A stretch of 64,000 nt of DNA from Methylocystis iwaonis (GCF_027925385.1 NZ_AP027142.1:1718001-1782000), one strand, 5' to 3'; counted from the first letter of the stretch, positions 48,066 to 57,184 are shown. The notes: a model not told the origin generated them from the sequence alone. Program-made: numbers and translations.

Positions 48066-48470
48066 ATGCAACGCAGCATTGCCGGCCAGAACGTGAACGC
48101 CGACACGCTGGCCAAGATCATCGGCGGCATCTTCCTCATCGTGGGCATTCTGGGATTCTTTCCCAATCCGCTCGTGTCCTGGCGCGGCCTTTTCGACGTC
48201 AACACCGTCCACAATGTCGTCCATCTGGTGAGCGGCGGCATTCTGCTGGCGGCGCCCTCTTACAACTCTTCCGGCATGGCGCTGCGCGTCATCGGCATCG
48301 TCTACGGCATCATTACAGTCATCGGCTTCATCTCCACCGACGCGCTGAGCTGGATGGCCGTCAACGGGCCGGACAACTGGCTGCATCTCGCGATCTCGGC
48401 GCTGATGATCTGGGGCGGCTACATGCTGCCGTCGGAGGGAGCCGACCGCGTGACCACCGCTCACATGTGA
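48066..48470 (+). CDS. DUF4383-type membrane protein
   Basis: A 134-residue inner-membrane protein with four predicted membrane segments (IIGGIFLIVGILGFFPNPLV, VVHLVSGGILLAAP, VIGIVYGIITVIGFI, LHLAISALMIWGGYML). The ATG at 48066 follows AAAGGAAC. The NTVHNVVHLVSGG block is typical of the family. Function unknown. The stop overlaps a GTG (GTGA), but the next gene's better start is at 48539. Confidence 0.8.
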   Translation: MQRSIAGQNVNADTLAKIIGGIFLIVGILGFFPNPLVSWRGLFDVNTVHNVVHLVSGGILLAAPSYNSSGMALRVIGIVYGIITVIGFISTDALSWMAVNGPDNWLHLAISALMIWGGYMLPSEGADRVTTAHM

Positions 48471-48538
48471 GCGTTTCGGCGCAATCACGTCGCGCCGCGG
48501 CTTGGCTGCGGCGCGCCATCGGTTCCGGAGTCGAGAAC

Positions 48539-48853
48539 ATGACGGCGGCGCTGCCGAACGATGTGAAGACCGCGATATTGGAGGCGATGCGGGAGAACGC
48601 GGTCGATGTGTCGCGCATCCGCGTCGACGTCCATGGCGACGAGGTCGTGGTGAAGGGCGCCGTGAACACGCAGGAGGAAAAGCAGGCGGCGGAAGAGGCG
48701 ATCGAGCGCCTCTCGCGCCGCGCCAAGATGCGCTGCGAACTCGACGTCGCTCTAATCTATGAGGGGGAGGAGGACACGGTTTACGAAGCGGGCGTCGAAT
48801 CTTTCCCCGCTAGCGATCCGCCCTCCTGGACCCCAGGCTCCGGGCGGGCGTGA
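48539..48853 (+). CDS. BON-domain protein
   Basis: A 104-residue protein with one BON domain (VKTAILEAMRENAVDVSRIR, then VVVKGAVNTQEEKQAAEEAI). It ends in ESFPASDPPSWTPGS, a tail shared by many small alphaproteobacterial stress proteins. The ATG at 48539 has GGAGTCGAG upstream; a GTG at 48467 overlapping the previous stop is an alternative. BON domains bind membranes or phospholipids. It probably acts in envelope stress, together with the DUF4383 protein. Confidence 0.78.
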   Translation: MTAALPNDVKTAILEAMRENAVDVSRIRVDVHGDEVVVKGAVNTQEEKQAAEEAIERLSRRAKMRCELDVALIYEGEEDTVYEAGVESFPASDPPSWTPGSGRA

Positions 48854-48857
48854 CCGC

Positions 48858-50336
48858 TCAGAGGCGTCTCAGGACCACGACTTCGCCGGCCACTGGGGCG
48901 CTGGCCTCCAGCCTTAGCGTCGTCGCGACGCGGGTGAGCGTTTCGAAACGCGTTCCTGCGACGGCGGCGACATAATCCGGCGCATGCGCAAACCGGCCGC
49001 AGGGGCGCAGGCGGTAGTCCGCGCCTTCGCCAGTTTCGAAGCTCGTGACGAAGAGACCGCCCGGCGTCAGACGCTGCGCCGTTTGTTCGAAGAGGGTCGA
49101 CAAATCGCCGAAATAGACGAGGACGTCGAGCGCCGTGACGAGGTCGAAACGCGCGTCGTCCGCCGCGAGAAAGGCGATGGCTTCGCTCTCGACAAGCCGG
49201 TGATAGAGACCGCGTTCCTCAGCTTTTTCCAGCATGCCGGCAGAGATGTCGACGCCGGTAAGTTCCTCGCCGAGCCGCGCCAGGAAGGGCGCCGCAAGTC
49301 CGGTCCCGCAGCCGAGGTCCAAGACTTTACCGAAGCGCCGCCCGGTTTCGGACAGGAGCTTCTCGCAGGTGGCGGGGAGGCTGTAGCCCAGCACGTCGAT
49401 GAGCTGCGTCTCGAAATTGGGGGCGAATTTATCGAAGCAGGCGGTCAGATAGGCGTCGGGCGCGCGCGCATGGGCCGTCCCCTGGAGCGCGTCGAGATGA
49501 TAGCGGATGACGCGATCTTCCGGCGCGAGATCGAGCAGCGCTTCGGCCAGCCGGATGGCGCCGGCCTCATGACCGAAGCCGCAGAGCATCTGAAAGGCGT
49601 CGCGCAAGACAGTTTCGACGTCTTCCGCATGGTCGCCTGCGGCCGTTTCATAGACTCTCAACGCCGCCTCGACCGGTTCGTCGATCGCCGCGGCGACGAG
49701 CGCAACGCGCGCATATTTGCGCTGGATCCCGGCTTCGAGAGGAAATCCGGCGGCGGCTTTTTGGAAGGACTCGCGCGCCTGCGAGAATTGCCCGAGCATG
49801 CGCTGCGCTTCGCCGAGACAGGCATAGATTGCCGGCCCGGTGGCGGCCTGGTCCGATGCGACGGCGGAGAGCAGGCGTTCGGCGCTCTCGAAGCGACGCA
49901 GCTCGAAATGGAGCAGCCCCAGGCCCGTCACGGCGCCCGGCAGATTCGGCGCAATGTCGAGCGCGGCGAGAAAGGCCTGTTCCGCGACATTCATGTCGCC
50001 GAGCGCGTGAGCGGCGTTGGCGAGCATCAACCAGGTTTGCGGATGGGCGGGGTCGATCCTCAGAGACGTCGAGAGGTAATGGACGGCCTCCGCCGGCCGG
50101 CCGGTCGCGTAGAGAAGGCTGCCAAAGTCGCTCAGAATGCGCGCATCGGCCGGCGCGAGACGCGCCGCGCTTTCGAGGAGTTCGGTCGCTTCGACGAGCG
50201 CGCCCACCGCCCATAGGGACAGACCCTGGCGCCTGAGGTTCGCGGCCTCCCATGCGGCGGGATCGATCGGGCTCGCGGCCGGAAGACCGGCGTTCTGGAC
50301 GTTCGTTGCAGGCGCGGCGGGGCGTTCGAAAGCCAT
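48858..50336 (-). CDS. TPR repeat protein with C-terminal SAM methyltransferase
   Basis: A 492-residue protein. Residues about 25-260 are tetratricopeptide repeats (for example ILSDFGSLLYATGRPAEAVH, TWLMLANAAHALGDMNVAEQ). The C-terminal 200 residues are a class I methyltransferase: VLDLGCGTGLAAPFLARLG (motif I), GVDISAGMLEKAEERG, then DVLVYFGDL. The start at 50336 (MAFERPAAPA) follows GAGGG. The substrate is unknown; the TPR part probably recruits it. It is convergent with the BON gene, whose stop is five bases away. Confidence 0.88.
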   Translation of the reverse strand: MAFERPAAPATNVQNAGLPAASPIDPAAWEAANLRRQGLSLWAVGALVEATELLESAARLAPADARILSDFGSLLYATGRPAEAVHYLSTSLRIDPAHPQTWLMLANAAHALGDMNVAEQAFLAALDIAPNLPGAVTGLGLLHFELRRFESAERLLSAVASDQAATGPAIYACLGEAQRMLGQFSQARESFQKAAAGFPLEAGIQRKYARVALVAAAIDEPVEAALRVYETAAGDHAEDVETVLRDAFQMLCGFGHEAGAIRLAEALLDLAPEDRVIRYHLDALQGTAHARAPDAYLTACFDKFAPNFETQLIDVLGYSLPATCEKLLSETGRRFGKVLDLGCGTGLAAPFLARLGEELTGVDISAGMLEKAEERGLYHRLVESEAIAFLAADDARFDLVTALDVLVYFGDLSTLFEQTAQRLTPGGLFVTSFETGEGADYRLRPCGRFAHAPDYVAAVAGTRFETLTRVATTLRLEASAPVAGEVVVLRRL

Positions 50337-50475
50337 CTCAATCAATCCCTCTTCAGGAAAAAACTGAGGAGGAAGATTGCGCGCCGGTCTGGTGCGGGGC
50401 TGGCCATCCGCTCGGCTCTTGCGCGCGGCCGCCGAATTGGCCATCAAAGGCCCCGCCGCCGGTCGCGAGGGGCCA

Positions 50476-50961
50476 ATGGTCGATATCTCCTTCTACCACC
50501 ACCAGACCCGCAAGATCGAAGACACGCTGCCCACGCTGCTGGAGCGCTCTCTCGCGCGCGGTTGGCGCGTCGTCGTGCAGGCGACGAGCGACGCGCGGGT
50601 GAATGCGCTGGATCAGCGGTTGTGGTCCTATCGGCCCGAGAGTTTTCTACCGCACGGAACGAAGCGGGACGCGTCGCCCGAGACCCAACCGATCTACCTC
50701 ACCAGCGGCAACGATAATCCCAACCACGCCGATGTGCGCTTCTTCGTCGAAGGCGCGCATATCGCGCCGATTCTCGCGGGCGAAGCCGCGCCGATAGAGC
50801 GAGCGGTGCTGCTCTTCGACGGCGAAAACCCGGAAGAGCTCGCCAACGCCCGCGCGCAATGGAAAGAGCTGCGCGACGCCGGCCAGACGCTCGTCTATCA
50901 GCAACAGGACGAGAGCGGCCGTTGGGTGGAGAAGGCGCGCGAACCAAAGGCAAAAGCATGA
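50476..50961 (+). CDS. holC: DNA polymerase III chi subunit
   Basis: Links the clamp loader to single-strand binding protein during replication. 161 residues from the ATG at 50476. Family blocks: ISFYHHQTRKIEDTLPTLLE, ALDQRLWSYRPESFLPHG, and LFDGENPEELANARAQWKEL. The stop overlaps the next start (ATGA). holC downstream of pepA is a conserved order, here with three genes between. Confidence 0.93.
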   Translation: MVDISFYHHQTRKIEDTLPTLLERSLARGWRVVVQATSDARVNALDQRLWSYRPESFLPHGTKRDASPETQPIYLTSGNDNPNHADVRFFVEGAHIAPILAGEAAPIERAVLLFDGENPEELANARAQWKELRDAGQTLVYQQQDESGRWVEKAREPKAKA

Positions 50962-51665
50962 GAGACGCTGAATTCGGCGACAGACGCGCGCGCGCCAGAG
51001 AACGGCTCGACGCGATCGATCCCCACATGCGCGAGGGCGGCGCCGAGGCCGATCCGCAGCGCAAGGGTTGGTTCGAGGCGGTCTATGAGCTTGCCGCCGA
51101 CGATCCGGCGGGCGTGCCCTGGGCCAATCTCATCCCGCATCCCTTGCTCGCCCAATGGCTGGAAGGGCATTCGATCGAGGGGCTACGCGCGCTCGACGTC
51201 GGCTGCGGGCTCGGCGACAATGCCGAGGCGCTCGCTGCAGCGGGGGCGGAGGTCACGGCCTTCGATCTCGTGCCGCGCGCCGTGGAATGGGCGCAGCGCC
51301 GCTTTCCGCAAAGCGCGGTTCGCTATCGCGCGGCAGATCTCTTTGACGCGCCGGCTGAATGGCGCGGCGCTTTCGATCTCGTCCACGAGCTTTACACATT
51401 GCAGGCGCTGCCGGCGGCGCTCCTGCCGCAAGCCGCGCGGGCGCTTGCGTCCTTCGTCGCGCCGGGCGGCAAGTTGCTCGTGATCGCCCGCGCCCGCGAC
51501 GAAGGCCAGCAGAGCGCCCGCCCACCATGGCCGCTGACGCAAGCGCAGATCGAGACGCTCGCGGTCGACGGGCTGCGTCTTGCCTCGTTGCAGGATATTC
51601 CCGCCACTGACAGCCTTGTGCGGCATTGGCGCGCTGAATTCGCCAAGGAGGAGCCCGCGAAGTGA
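50958..51665 (+). CDS. Class I SAM-dependent methyltransferase
   Basis: A 235-residue enzyme. Motif I is ALDVGCGLGDNAEALAAAG, followed by VTAFDLVPRAVEWAQRRFP and HELYTLQALPAALLPQA. The ATG overlaps the holC stop, and its own stop overlaps the GTG of potG, so holC, this gene and the transporter genes are tightly linked. The substrate is not evident. Confidence 0.88.
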   Translation: MRDAEFGDRRARARERLDAIDPHMREGGAEADPQRKGWFEAVYELAADDPAGVPWANLIPHPLLAQWLEGHSIEGLRALDVGCGLGDNAEALAAAGAEVTAFDLVPRAVEWAQRRFPQSAVRYRAADLFDAPAEWRGAFDLVHELYTLQALPAALLPQAARALASFVAPGGKLLVIARARDEGQQSARPPWPLTQAQIETLAVDGLRLASLQDIPATDSLVRHWRAEFAKEEPAK

Positions 51666-52711
51666 GCGCGCCGCTCCTCTCGGTCGAGGGCGTATCGAAG
51701 CGATACGGGGCCGTCGTCGCGCTCGACGAGATCACGCTCGATGTCGGCGCCGGCGAATTCTTCGCGCTGCTCGGTCCATCGGGCTGCGGCAAGACCACGC
51801 TGATGCGCTGCATCGCCGGCTTCGAGGCGCCCGACGCCGGCCGTCTGACGCTGCGCGGCGAAAATCTTGCCGGCGTGCCGCCCTATCGGCGGCCCGTGAA
51901 TATGATGTTCCAGTCCTACGCGCTATTTCCGCATCTCGACGTCTTCGAGAACATCGCCTTCGGCCTGCGTCGGAAGGGCGCGCGCGAGGACGCGATCCGC
52001 GCGCGGGTCGGCGAGCTTTTGGAGATGACGCAGCTTGCGTCCTTCGGCGCGCGGCGGATCAATGAGCTCTCGGGCGGCCAGCGTCAGCGCGTCGCGCTCG
52101 CCCGCGCGCTGGCGCCGCGGCCGGCGCTGCTGCTTCTCGACGAGCCGCTCGGCGCGCTCGATCGCAAGCTGCGCGAGGAGACGCAGTTTCAGCTCAAGGA
52201 AATCCAGCGCAAGACGCAGACCGGCTTCGTCATCGTAACGCATGATCAGGATGAGGCGCTGGCGATCGCCGATCGCATCGCCGTGATGCGGGCGGGCAGG
52301 CTGGAGCAGATCGCGTCGCCGATCGACATCTACGAAAAACCGGCGACGCGTTTCGTCGCCGGCTTTGTGGGCGAGACCAATTTCATCGAGGGCGTGGTGG
52401 CGCGGGACGGCGGCGCGGCCTTCGTGACCTCCTTCGCGCGGCTGCCGCGCGAGGAATGCGCGCTTCCCGAAGGGGCGCGCGCGACGCTCTCGATCAGGCC
52501 GGAGCGCATCGAGATTTCGCGGGAAGGGCAGGGCATCGCGGGCCGCGTGGAGGATTACGTCTTTCGCGGCGAATATACGCTGCTGCGCGTGCGCGTGGCG
52601 CCCGACGCCGTGCTGCGCGTCGGCGCCTATGACGGGCGCTTCGCCATTGGCGACGAGGTGAGGCTGACGATCGCGCCCGAGGCGGGCGTTCTGTTTGCGG
52701 AGGCGGCATGA
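51662..52711 (+). CDS. potG: Putrescine/spermidine-type ABC transporter, ATP-binding protein
   Basis: Energises uptake by the PotH-PotI permease. 349 residues from a GTG overlapping the previous stop. Walker A GPSGCGKTT, signature LSGGQRQRVALARAL, Walker B LLLLDEPLGALD, and a TOBE domain in the last 100 residues (LSIRPERIEISREG). PotG and PotA cannot be told apart with certainty, but the permeases point to the PotGHI type. The periplasmic binding protein (PotF) is not nearby. Two palindromic repeats lie between this gene and potH. Confidence 0.88.
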   Translation: MSAPLLSVEGVSKRYGAVVALDEITLDVGAGEFFALLGPSGCGKTTLMRCIAGFEAPDAGRLTLRGENLAGVPPYRRPVNMMFQSYALFPHLDVFENIAFGLRRKGAREDAIRARVGELLEMTQLASFGARRINELSGGQRQRVALARALAPRPALLLLDEPLGALDRKLREETQFQLKEIQRKTQTGFVIVTHDQDEALAIADRIAVMRAGRLEQIASPIDIYEKPATRFVAGFVGETNFIEGVVARDGGAAFVTSFARLPREECALPEGARATLSIRPERIEISREGQGIAGRVEDYVFRGEYTLLRVRVAPDAVLRVGAYDGRFAIGDEVRLTIAPEAGVLFAEAA

Positions 52712-52732
52712 GCGCTTGCACAGGCGGTCAAT

Positions 52733-52830
52733 GTCATTCCCGGCGGGCTGAAAGCCCGACCGGGAATCCAGGGCAGCTTTCTCGAATGCTGCTCTGGATT
52801 CCCGATCGCGCTCCGCGCGTCGGGAATGAC
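52733..52830. repeat. Dispersed palindromic repeat, family R3, copy 2
   Basis: GTCATTCCCGGCGGGCTGAA at the left and CGTCGGGAATGAC at the right; opposite orientation to the copies at 37698-37801 and 61273-61377. It lies within the pot operon. Confidence 0.85.
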
Positions 52831-52850
52831 ACCCGCAACCCGCCGGGTCG

Positions 52851-52934
52851 CCGTCATTGCGAGGAGCGTCAGCGACGAAGCAATCCAGAGCCACATCACG
52901 GCTCTGGATTGCTTCGCTTCGCTCGCAATGACGG
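52851..52934. repeat. Dispersed palindromic repeat, family R2, copy 4
   Basis: CCGTCATTGCGAGGAGCGTC at the left and CTCGCAATGACGG at the right, with CAATCCAGAG and CTCTGGATTG inside. Next to an R3 copy; together they fill the gap between potG and potH. Confidence 0.85.
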
Positions 52935-52943
52935 TTCTGCCCT

Positions 52944-53858
52944 ATGAAAGCGTCCCGCCGCCTCTCCCTCGGCCAGCGCGCCGCGCTCGCGATCCCCTAT
53001 CTCTGGATCGCCGCCTTCTTCCTTGCGCCGATGCTGCTCATTGCGAAAATCTCGCTCTCGAACTCGGTGCTGGCGCGCCCGCCCTATGAGCCGCGCTTTC
53101 TGCCGTCCGATACGCTCGGCGACATCTGGGCAAAAATCCAGTCGCTCACATTCGCCAATTATCGCGCGCTCGTCGGCGACAGCCTCTATTTCGACGCCTA
53201 TGTCTCGTCGCTTCTCATTGCCGGCGTCTCGATGCTCGCGACGCTGCTCGTCGCCTATCCTTTCGCGCTCGCCATGGCGCGCAGCCCGCGCAAGTGGCGC
53301 CCGTTTCTCATCGGCATGGCGGCTGCGCCGTTCTGGACCAGCTTTCTGATCCGCGTCTACGCCTGGATCGCGCTCTTGCGCGACGAGGGCCTCATCAACA
53401 ATGCGCTGATGGCGCTTGGCCTCATCCACGCGCCGCTCGAAATGTTCGCGACGACCGGCGCGGTCGTGGTGGGCATCGTCTATTCCTATCTGCCCTTCAT
53501 GCTGCTCCCCATCTACGCCGCGCTCGAAGGTCAGGATGCGAGCCTGCGTGAGGCGGCGGAAGATCTCGGCGCCTCGCCCTGGCAGGTCTTTCTGCGCATC
53601 ACTTTGCCGCTCTCGCGTGACGGCGTGATCGCCGGCGCCTTGCTGGTTTTCATTCCGGCGGTCGGCGAATTCGTCATCCCCGAGCTGCTTGGCGGCTCCG
53701 ATACGCTGATGATCGGCCGCACGCTGTGGAACGACTTCTTCGCCAATCACGATTGGCCGGCGGCCTCCGCAGCGGCGATCGCGCTGGTGAGCATTCTGCT
53801 CGCGCCCTTGCTTTTATGGGAGCGCGCGCGGTTGCGCGAAGAGGAGCGGCGCGGATGA
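52944..53858 (+). CDS. potH: Putrescine/spermidine-type ABC transporter permease
   Basis: A 304-residue inner-membrane permease. It matches PotH closely: SLYFDAYVSSLLIAGVSM, WTSFLIRVYAWIALL, and the FIPAVGEFVIPELLGG block. The EAA loop reads REAAEDLGASPWQVFLRITL. The ATG at 52944 has no good Shine-Dalgarno; the two repeats just upstream may have displaced the original one. It overlaps potI (ATGA). Confidence 0.9.
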   Translation: MKASRRLSLGQRAALAIPYLWIAAFFLAPMLLIAKISLSNSVLARPPYEPRFLPSDTLGDIWAKIQSLTFANYRALVGDSLYFDAYVSSLLIAGVSMLATLLVAYPFALAMARSPRKWRPFLIGMAAAPFWTSFLIRVYAWIALLRDEGLINNALMALGLIHAPLEMFATTGAVVVGIVYSYLPFMLLPIYAALEGQDASLREAAEDLGASPWQVFLRITLPLSRDGVIAGALLVFIPAVGEFVIPELLGGSDTLMIGRTLWNDFFANHDWPAASAAAIALVSILLAPLLLWERARLREEERRG

Positions 53859-54637
53859 GCAACATCTTCCGCATCGGCGTTCTAACTGCCGGCTTTGTCT
53901 TCCTCTACGCGCCCATCGCCATTCTTGCGGCGATGAGCTTCAACGCCTCGCGCCTCGTCTCCGTCTGGGGCGGCTTCTCGACCAAATGGTATGCGGCGCT
54001 GCTGGAAAACGAGCCGCTCATCGAATCGACGAAGATCAGCCTCGCCGCCGCCGTTCTCTCCGCAGCCATTGCGACGTTCCTCGGCCTGCTGGCGGCGGTG
54101 GCGTTGGCGCGTTTCGGGGCTTTCCGCTCGCGCATGCTGTTTTTTGGCGCGGTGCATGCGCCGCTCGTCCTGCCCGAGGTGGTGCTGGGGCTCGCCTTGC
54201 TGTCCTGCTTCGTGGCGCTCGGAATCGGACGCGGCTTTGCGACGCTGGTCATCGGCCATGTCACGCTGACCATGTGCTTCACCACCGTGGCGCTGCTCTC
54301 GGCGCTGCGTAGCTGCGATCTCGCATTGGAGGAGGCGGCGATGGACCTCGGCGCGACGCCGCTTCAGGCCTTCGCGCTCGTTGCGCTCCCGCAAATCGCG
54401 CCGGCCTTGATGAGCGCCTTTCTGCTCGCCTTCACCTTGTCGCTGGACGATCTCGTGATCGCGAGCTTCGCCACCGGCCCGGGCGCGACGACGTTGCCGA
54501 TGCGTATTTTCTCCCAGGTCAGGCTCGGCGTTTCGCCGCAGATCAACGCCATATCGACTTTGCTTCTCGGCATGGTCGCCCTTGCGCTGGGCGGCTCCGC
54601 GCTTGTCATGCAGGCGGGCAAGCGCCGGGGATTGTGA
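53855..54637 (+). CDS. potI: Putrescine/spermidine-type ABC transporter permease
   Basis: The second permease subunit, 260 residues. Six membrane segments; the EAA loop is EEAAMDLGATPLQAFALVAL, and TLSLDDLVIASFATGPGATT is a PotI-like block. The ATG overlaps the potH stop. With PotG and PotH it forms the core of a polyamine-type importer; no potF is present in the window. Confidence 0.9.
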   Translation: MSNIFRIGVLTAGFVFLYAPIAILAAMSFNASRLVSVWGGFSTKWYAALLENEPLIESTKISLAAAVLSAAIATFLGLLAAVALARFGAFRSRMLFFGAVHAPLVLPEVVLGLALLSCFVALGIGRGFATLVIGHVTLTMCFTTVALLSALRSCDLALEEAAMDLGATPLQAFALVALPQIAPALMSAFLLAFTLSLDDLVIASFATGPGATTLPMRIFSQVRLGVSPQINAISTLLLGMVALALGGSALVMQAGKRRGL

Positions 54638-54665
54638 AAGCCCTGTAACGCGCCACATAGGGCTC

Positions 54666-55214
54666 ATGGCCTCTCGTTGGTTTGCGTCCCTGCCCAATCT
54701 CATCACTATTGGCAGGCTGGTCCTCACGCCGGCCATCATCGGCTTTGTGATCGACGAGAAATGGGGCGCAGCCTTTGCGCTCTTCGTGGTCGCGGGCGTC
54801 TCCGACGCGCTCGACGGCTGGCTGGCGAAGACCTTCCATCTCCAGTCCGATCTCGGCGCCGTTCTCGATCCGCTGGCCGACAAGACGCTCATCATCTCCA
54901 TCTATGTGTCGCTTGCGGTTGGCGGTAATCTGCCGGCGTGGCTCGCCATTCTCATCGTTTCGCGCGACGCGCTGATTCTGGGCGGCGTCCTCGTGGCTTG
55001 GTTTCTTGCCCGCCCCTTCAAGATCAGGCCGCATTTCTCCTCGAAAATAACGACCGCCGTCCAAATCGTGCTTGCCGCCGTGATATTGGCGGGCCAAGCT
55101 TTTGGCGTCCGGATAGGGGCGCTGGAAGACGCGCTGATCGCGAGCGTCGCTGCATTGACCATTGCTTCCGCCAGCGTCTATCTGTGGCTCTGGGTCCAGC
55201 ATATGAGGCCTTGA
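54666..55214 (+). CDS. pgsA: CDP-diacylglycerol-glycerol-3-phosphate phosphatidyltransferase family
   Basis: A CDP-alcohol phosphatidyltransferase of 182 residues, most likely making phosphatidylglycerophosphate for phosphatidylglycerol. The motif DG-x2-A-x9-G-x3-D-x3-D is read in SDALDGWLAKTFHL then DLGAVLDPLADK; the usual Arg of the motif is Lys here. NLITIGRLVLTPAIIG is the typical start. Membrane segments follow. Other members use different alcohol substrates, so the exact product is not certain. It heads the conserved pgsA-perM-hdaA-ppk-ppx series. Confidence 0.8.
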   Translation: MASRWFASLPNLITIGRLVLTPAIIGFVIDEKWGAAFALFVVAGVSDALDGWLAKTFHLQSDLGAVLDPLADKTLIISIYVSLAVGGNLPAWLAILIVSRDALILGGVLVAWFLARPFKIRPHFSSKITTAVQIVLAAVILAGQAFGVRIGALEDALIASVAALTIASASVYLWLWVQHMRP

Positions 55215-55216
55215 GA

Positions 55217-56464
55217 ATGGCGAAGCAGACGCGGCCGGCGGCCCCTCGCGCGCAAGGCGCGCGCGCGCCCCGGAATTTGTCCTCGGCGGCAACCGCCGTC
55301 GAGGCCCCACCGACGGAGCCCGTACAGCTTGTCGCCGTGAAATGGGCGGGCTTGAGCCTCGAACGCCAGCTCGGCCTGTGGGCGGCGACGCTTCTCGTCT
55401 TGTCCGGCGTTCTCTATGTGCTGAGCCCCGTGCTTGCGCCCTTCGTGGCGGGCACGGCGCTCGGCTATCTGTTCGATCCGATCGCCGATCGCCTGCAGCG
55501 GCTGGGGTGCTCGCGCCTGGGCGCCGCGCTGTTGCTGCTCGCGATCTTCATCGCTTTTGTGGTGACGGCGCTTGTCGTGCTGCTGCCGATTTTCACCCAT
55601 CAGCTCACTGGCTTGCTTGCGGCGCTGCCCGGCTATCTGCAAACGCTGCACGGCCTCGCCACCGATTGGGGCGGACGTTTCTCCAACGAATATCTGAAGG
55701 AGTTCCTGGAGAAATACGGGCTCGCGGGGACGAGCGTCAGTCTCGACGTCGAGAAATATTTCAACGATCTCGCAGGCCAGAGCGCCGCCTATGCCGCCGA
55801 TTTTCTCAAATCGCTGCTGTGGCGCGGCTACGCGCTCATCAACGTGATTTCGCTGGTGGTCATCACGCCGGTCGTCGCCTTCTACATGCTGCTCGACTGG
55901 GACAATATGGTGAAGATCATCGACGATCTCGTCCCGCCGCGGCATCGCGAGGATGTGCGGATGCTGGCGCGCGACATCGACCGCGCGCTCGCGGGCTTTG
56001 TGCGCGGGCAGTCGCTCGTCTGCGTCTTTCTGGGGCTTTGGTACGCCTTGGGCCTGTCGCTGATCGGGCTGAATTTCGGCTTTCTGATCGGCGTCATCGC
56101 GGGCTTTCTGAGCTTTGTCCCTTACGTGGGCACGCTGACGGCGCTCGTTTTCTCCATCATCATCGGCGTCGTGCAGGCCTGGCCGCAGATCGATCTGCCG
56201 CTGGAGGCCATTGTCGTCGTCTCCATCGGCCTGGTCCTGGACGGCTATGTGTTGTCGCCACGGCTTGTCGGCGCCTCGGTCGGATTGCATCCGGTGTGGA
56301 TCATGTTCGCGCTGCTGGCGTTCGGCGCGCTCTTCGGTTTCACGGGCCTCATCGTCGCGGTGCCGACCGCGGCGGCGATCGGCGCGCTGATGCGTTTTCT
56401 CGCGCGCCGCTATCGCGCCAGCGCGCTCTATCGCGATTCCGCCTACGCGCAGGACCGGGCGTAA
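55217..56464 (+). CDS. AI-2E / PerM-family membrane transporter
   Basis: A 415-residue inner-membrane protein of the AI-2E (UPF0118) family. Typical blocks: YVLSPVLAPFVAGTALGYLF, PYVGTLTALVFSIIIGVVQA, LVGASVGLHPVWIMFALLAF and GLIVAVPTAAAIG. About eight membrane segments with a long soluble stretch (about residues 140-210). The ATG at 55217 begins two bases after the pgsA stop. Family members have been linked to autoinducer or ion export; the substrate is not known here. Confidence 0.9.
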   Translation: MAKQTRPAAPRAQGARAPRNLSSAATAVEAPPTEPVQLVAVKWAGLSLERQLGLWAATLLVLSGVLYVLSPVLAPFVAGTALGYLFDPIADRLQRLGCSRLGAALLLLAIFIAFVVTALVVLLPIFTHQLTGLLAALPGYLQTLHGLATDWGGRFSNEYLKEFLEKYGLAGTSVSLDVEKYFNDLAGQSAAYAADFLKSLLWRGYALINVISLVVITPVVAFYMLLDWDNMVKIIDDLVPPRHREDVRMLARDIDRALAGFVRGQSLVCVFLGLWYALGLSLIGLNFGFLIGVIAGFLSFVPYVGTLTALVFSIIIGVVQAWPQIDLPLEAIVVVSIGLVLDGYVLSPRLVGASVGLHPVWIMFALLAFGALFGFTGLIVAVPTAAAIGALMRFLARRYRASALYRDSAYAQDRA

Positions 56465-56470
56465 AGACCC

Positions 56471-57166
56471 ATGGGCGACGGGGGACCGGCGCAACTGCCT
56501 CTGGAGCTTTCGCTCGCGCCGCGCCTCGGGCGCGCGGATTTCCTTGCGGCGCCGTCGAATGAGGCGGCGCTCGCCATGGTCGAGCGCTGGCCCGATTGGC
56601 CGGACCGCATTCTGACGCTCATCGGCCCGCCCGGCAGCGGCAAGAGCCACCTCCTCGCGATTTGGGCCGAGCGCGCCTCGGCGTTGCGCGCGCAAGGCGG
56701 GGCGCTGCCCTCTCTGGAGGCGCTCGTCGCCGCCGCCCCGCAGGCGATCGCCATCGACGAGATCGACCGCATCACCGACGAGACGGCGCTTTTTCACTTG
56801 CTGAACTTCGCCGTCGAAAACCGCGTTTTCGTGCTGATGGCCGCGCGCCGCGCACCCTCGGCCGCCGAGGTGCGCCTGCCGGATCTCCTGTCGCGGCTGC
56901 GACGCGCGCCCATGGCGGAGATCGGCGCGCCGGACGACGATCTGATGCGCGCGGTGCTGGAAAAGCTGTTCCGCGACCGGCAGCTTCTCGTCGAGCCGCC
57001 GGCATTGGCCTATGCCGCGCTGCGTCTCGAACGCTCGCTCGACTCGGCCCGCGCCTTCGTCGCCGCGCTGGATCGCGAAGCGCTGGCCCAGCGCCGGCCT
57101 GTCACACGCGCGCTTACTGCTGAGGTTATGGAGGCCTTCGCAGCGTCCGCCAATGGGGATGAGTGA
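56471..57166 (+). CDS. hdaA: HdaA-like DnaA regulatory protein
   Basis: A 231-residue DnaA-related ATPase thought to help the sliding clamp inactivate DnaA-ATP after replication starts. Walker [12 protein letters not shown], a Walker B-like AIAIDEIDR, and the sensor region VLMAARRAP are present. An N-terminal QLPLEL motif is a likely clamp-binding segment, as in Hda proteins. It lacks the DNA-binding domain IV of DnaA. It lies six bases after the transporter gene, in the conserved pgsA-perM-hdaA-ppk-ppx order. Confidence 0.88.
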   Translation: MGDGGPAQLPLELSLAPRLGRADFLAAPSNEAALAMVERWPDWPDRILTLIGPPGSGKSHLLAIWAERASALRAQGGALPSLEALVAAAPQAIAIDEIDRITDETALFHLLNFAVENRVFVLMAARRAPSAAEVRLPDLLSRLRRAPMAEIGAPDDDLMRAVLEKLFRDRQLLVEPPALAYAALRLERSLDSARAFVAALDREALAQRRPVTRALTAEVMEAFAASANGDE

Positions 57167-57184
57167 GCGGTCGATCGCCAAGAA

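Noticed and set aside
52708..52947. A 79-codon frame beginning at the potG stop
   Set aside because: It is a translation of the R3 and R2 repeats and shows no protein-like constraint; it only marks where the old potH start may have been.
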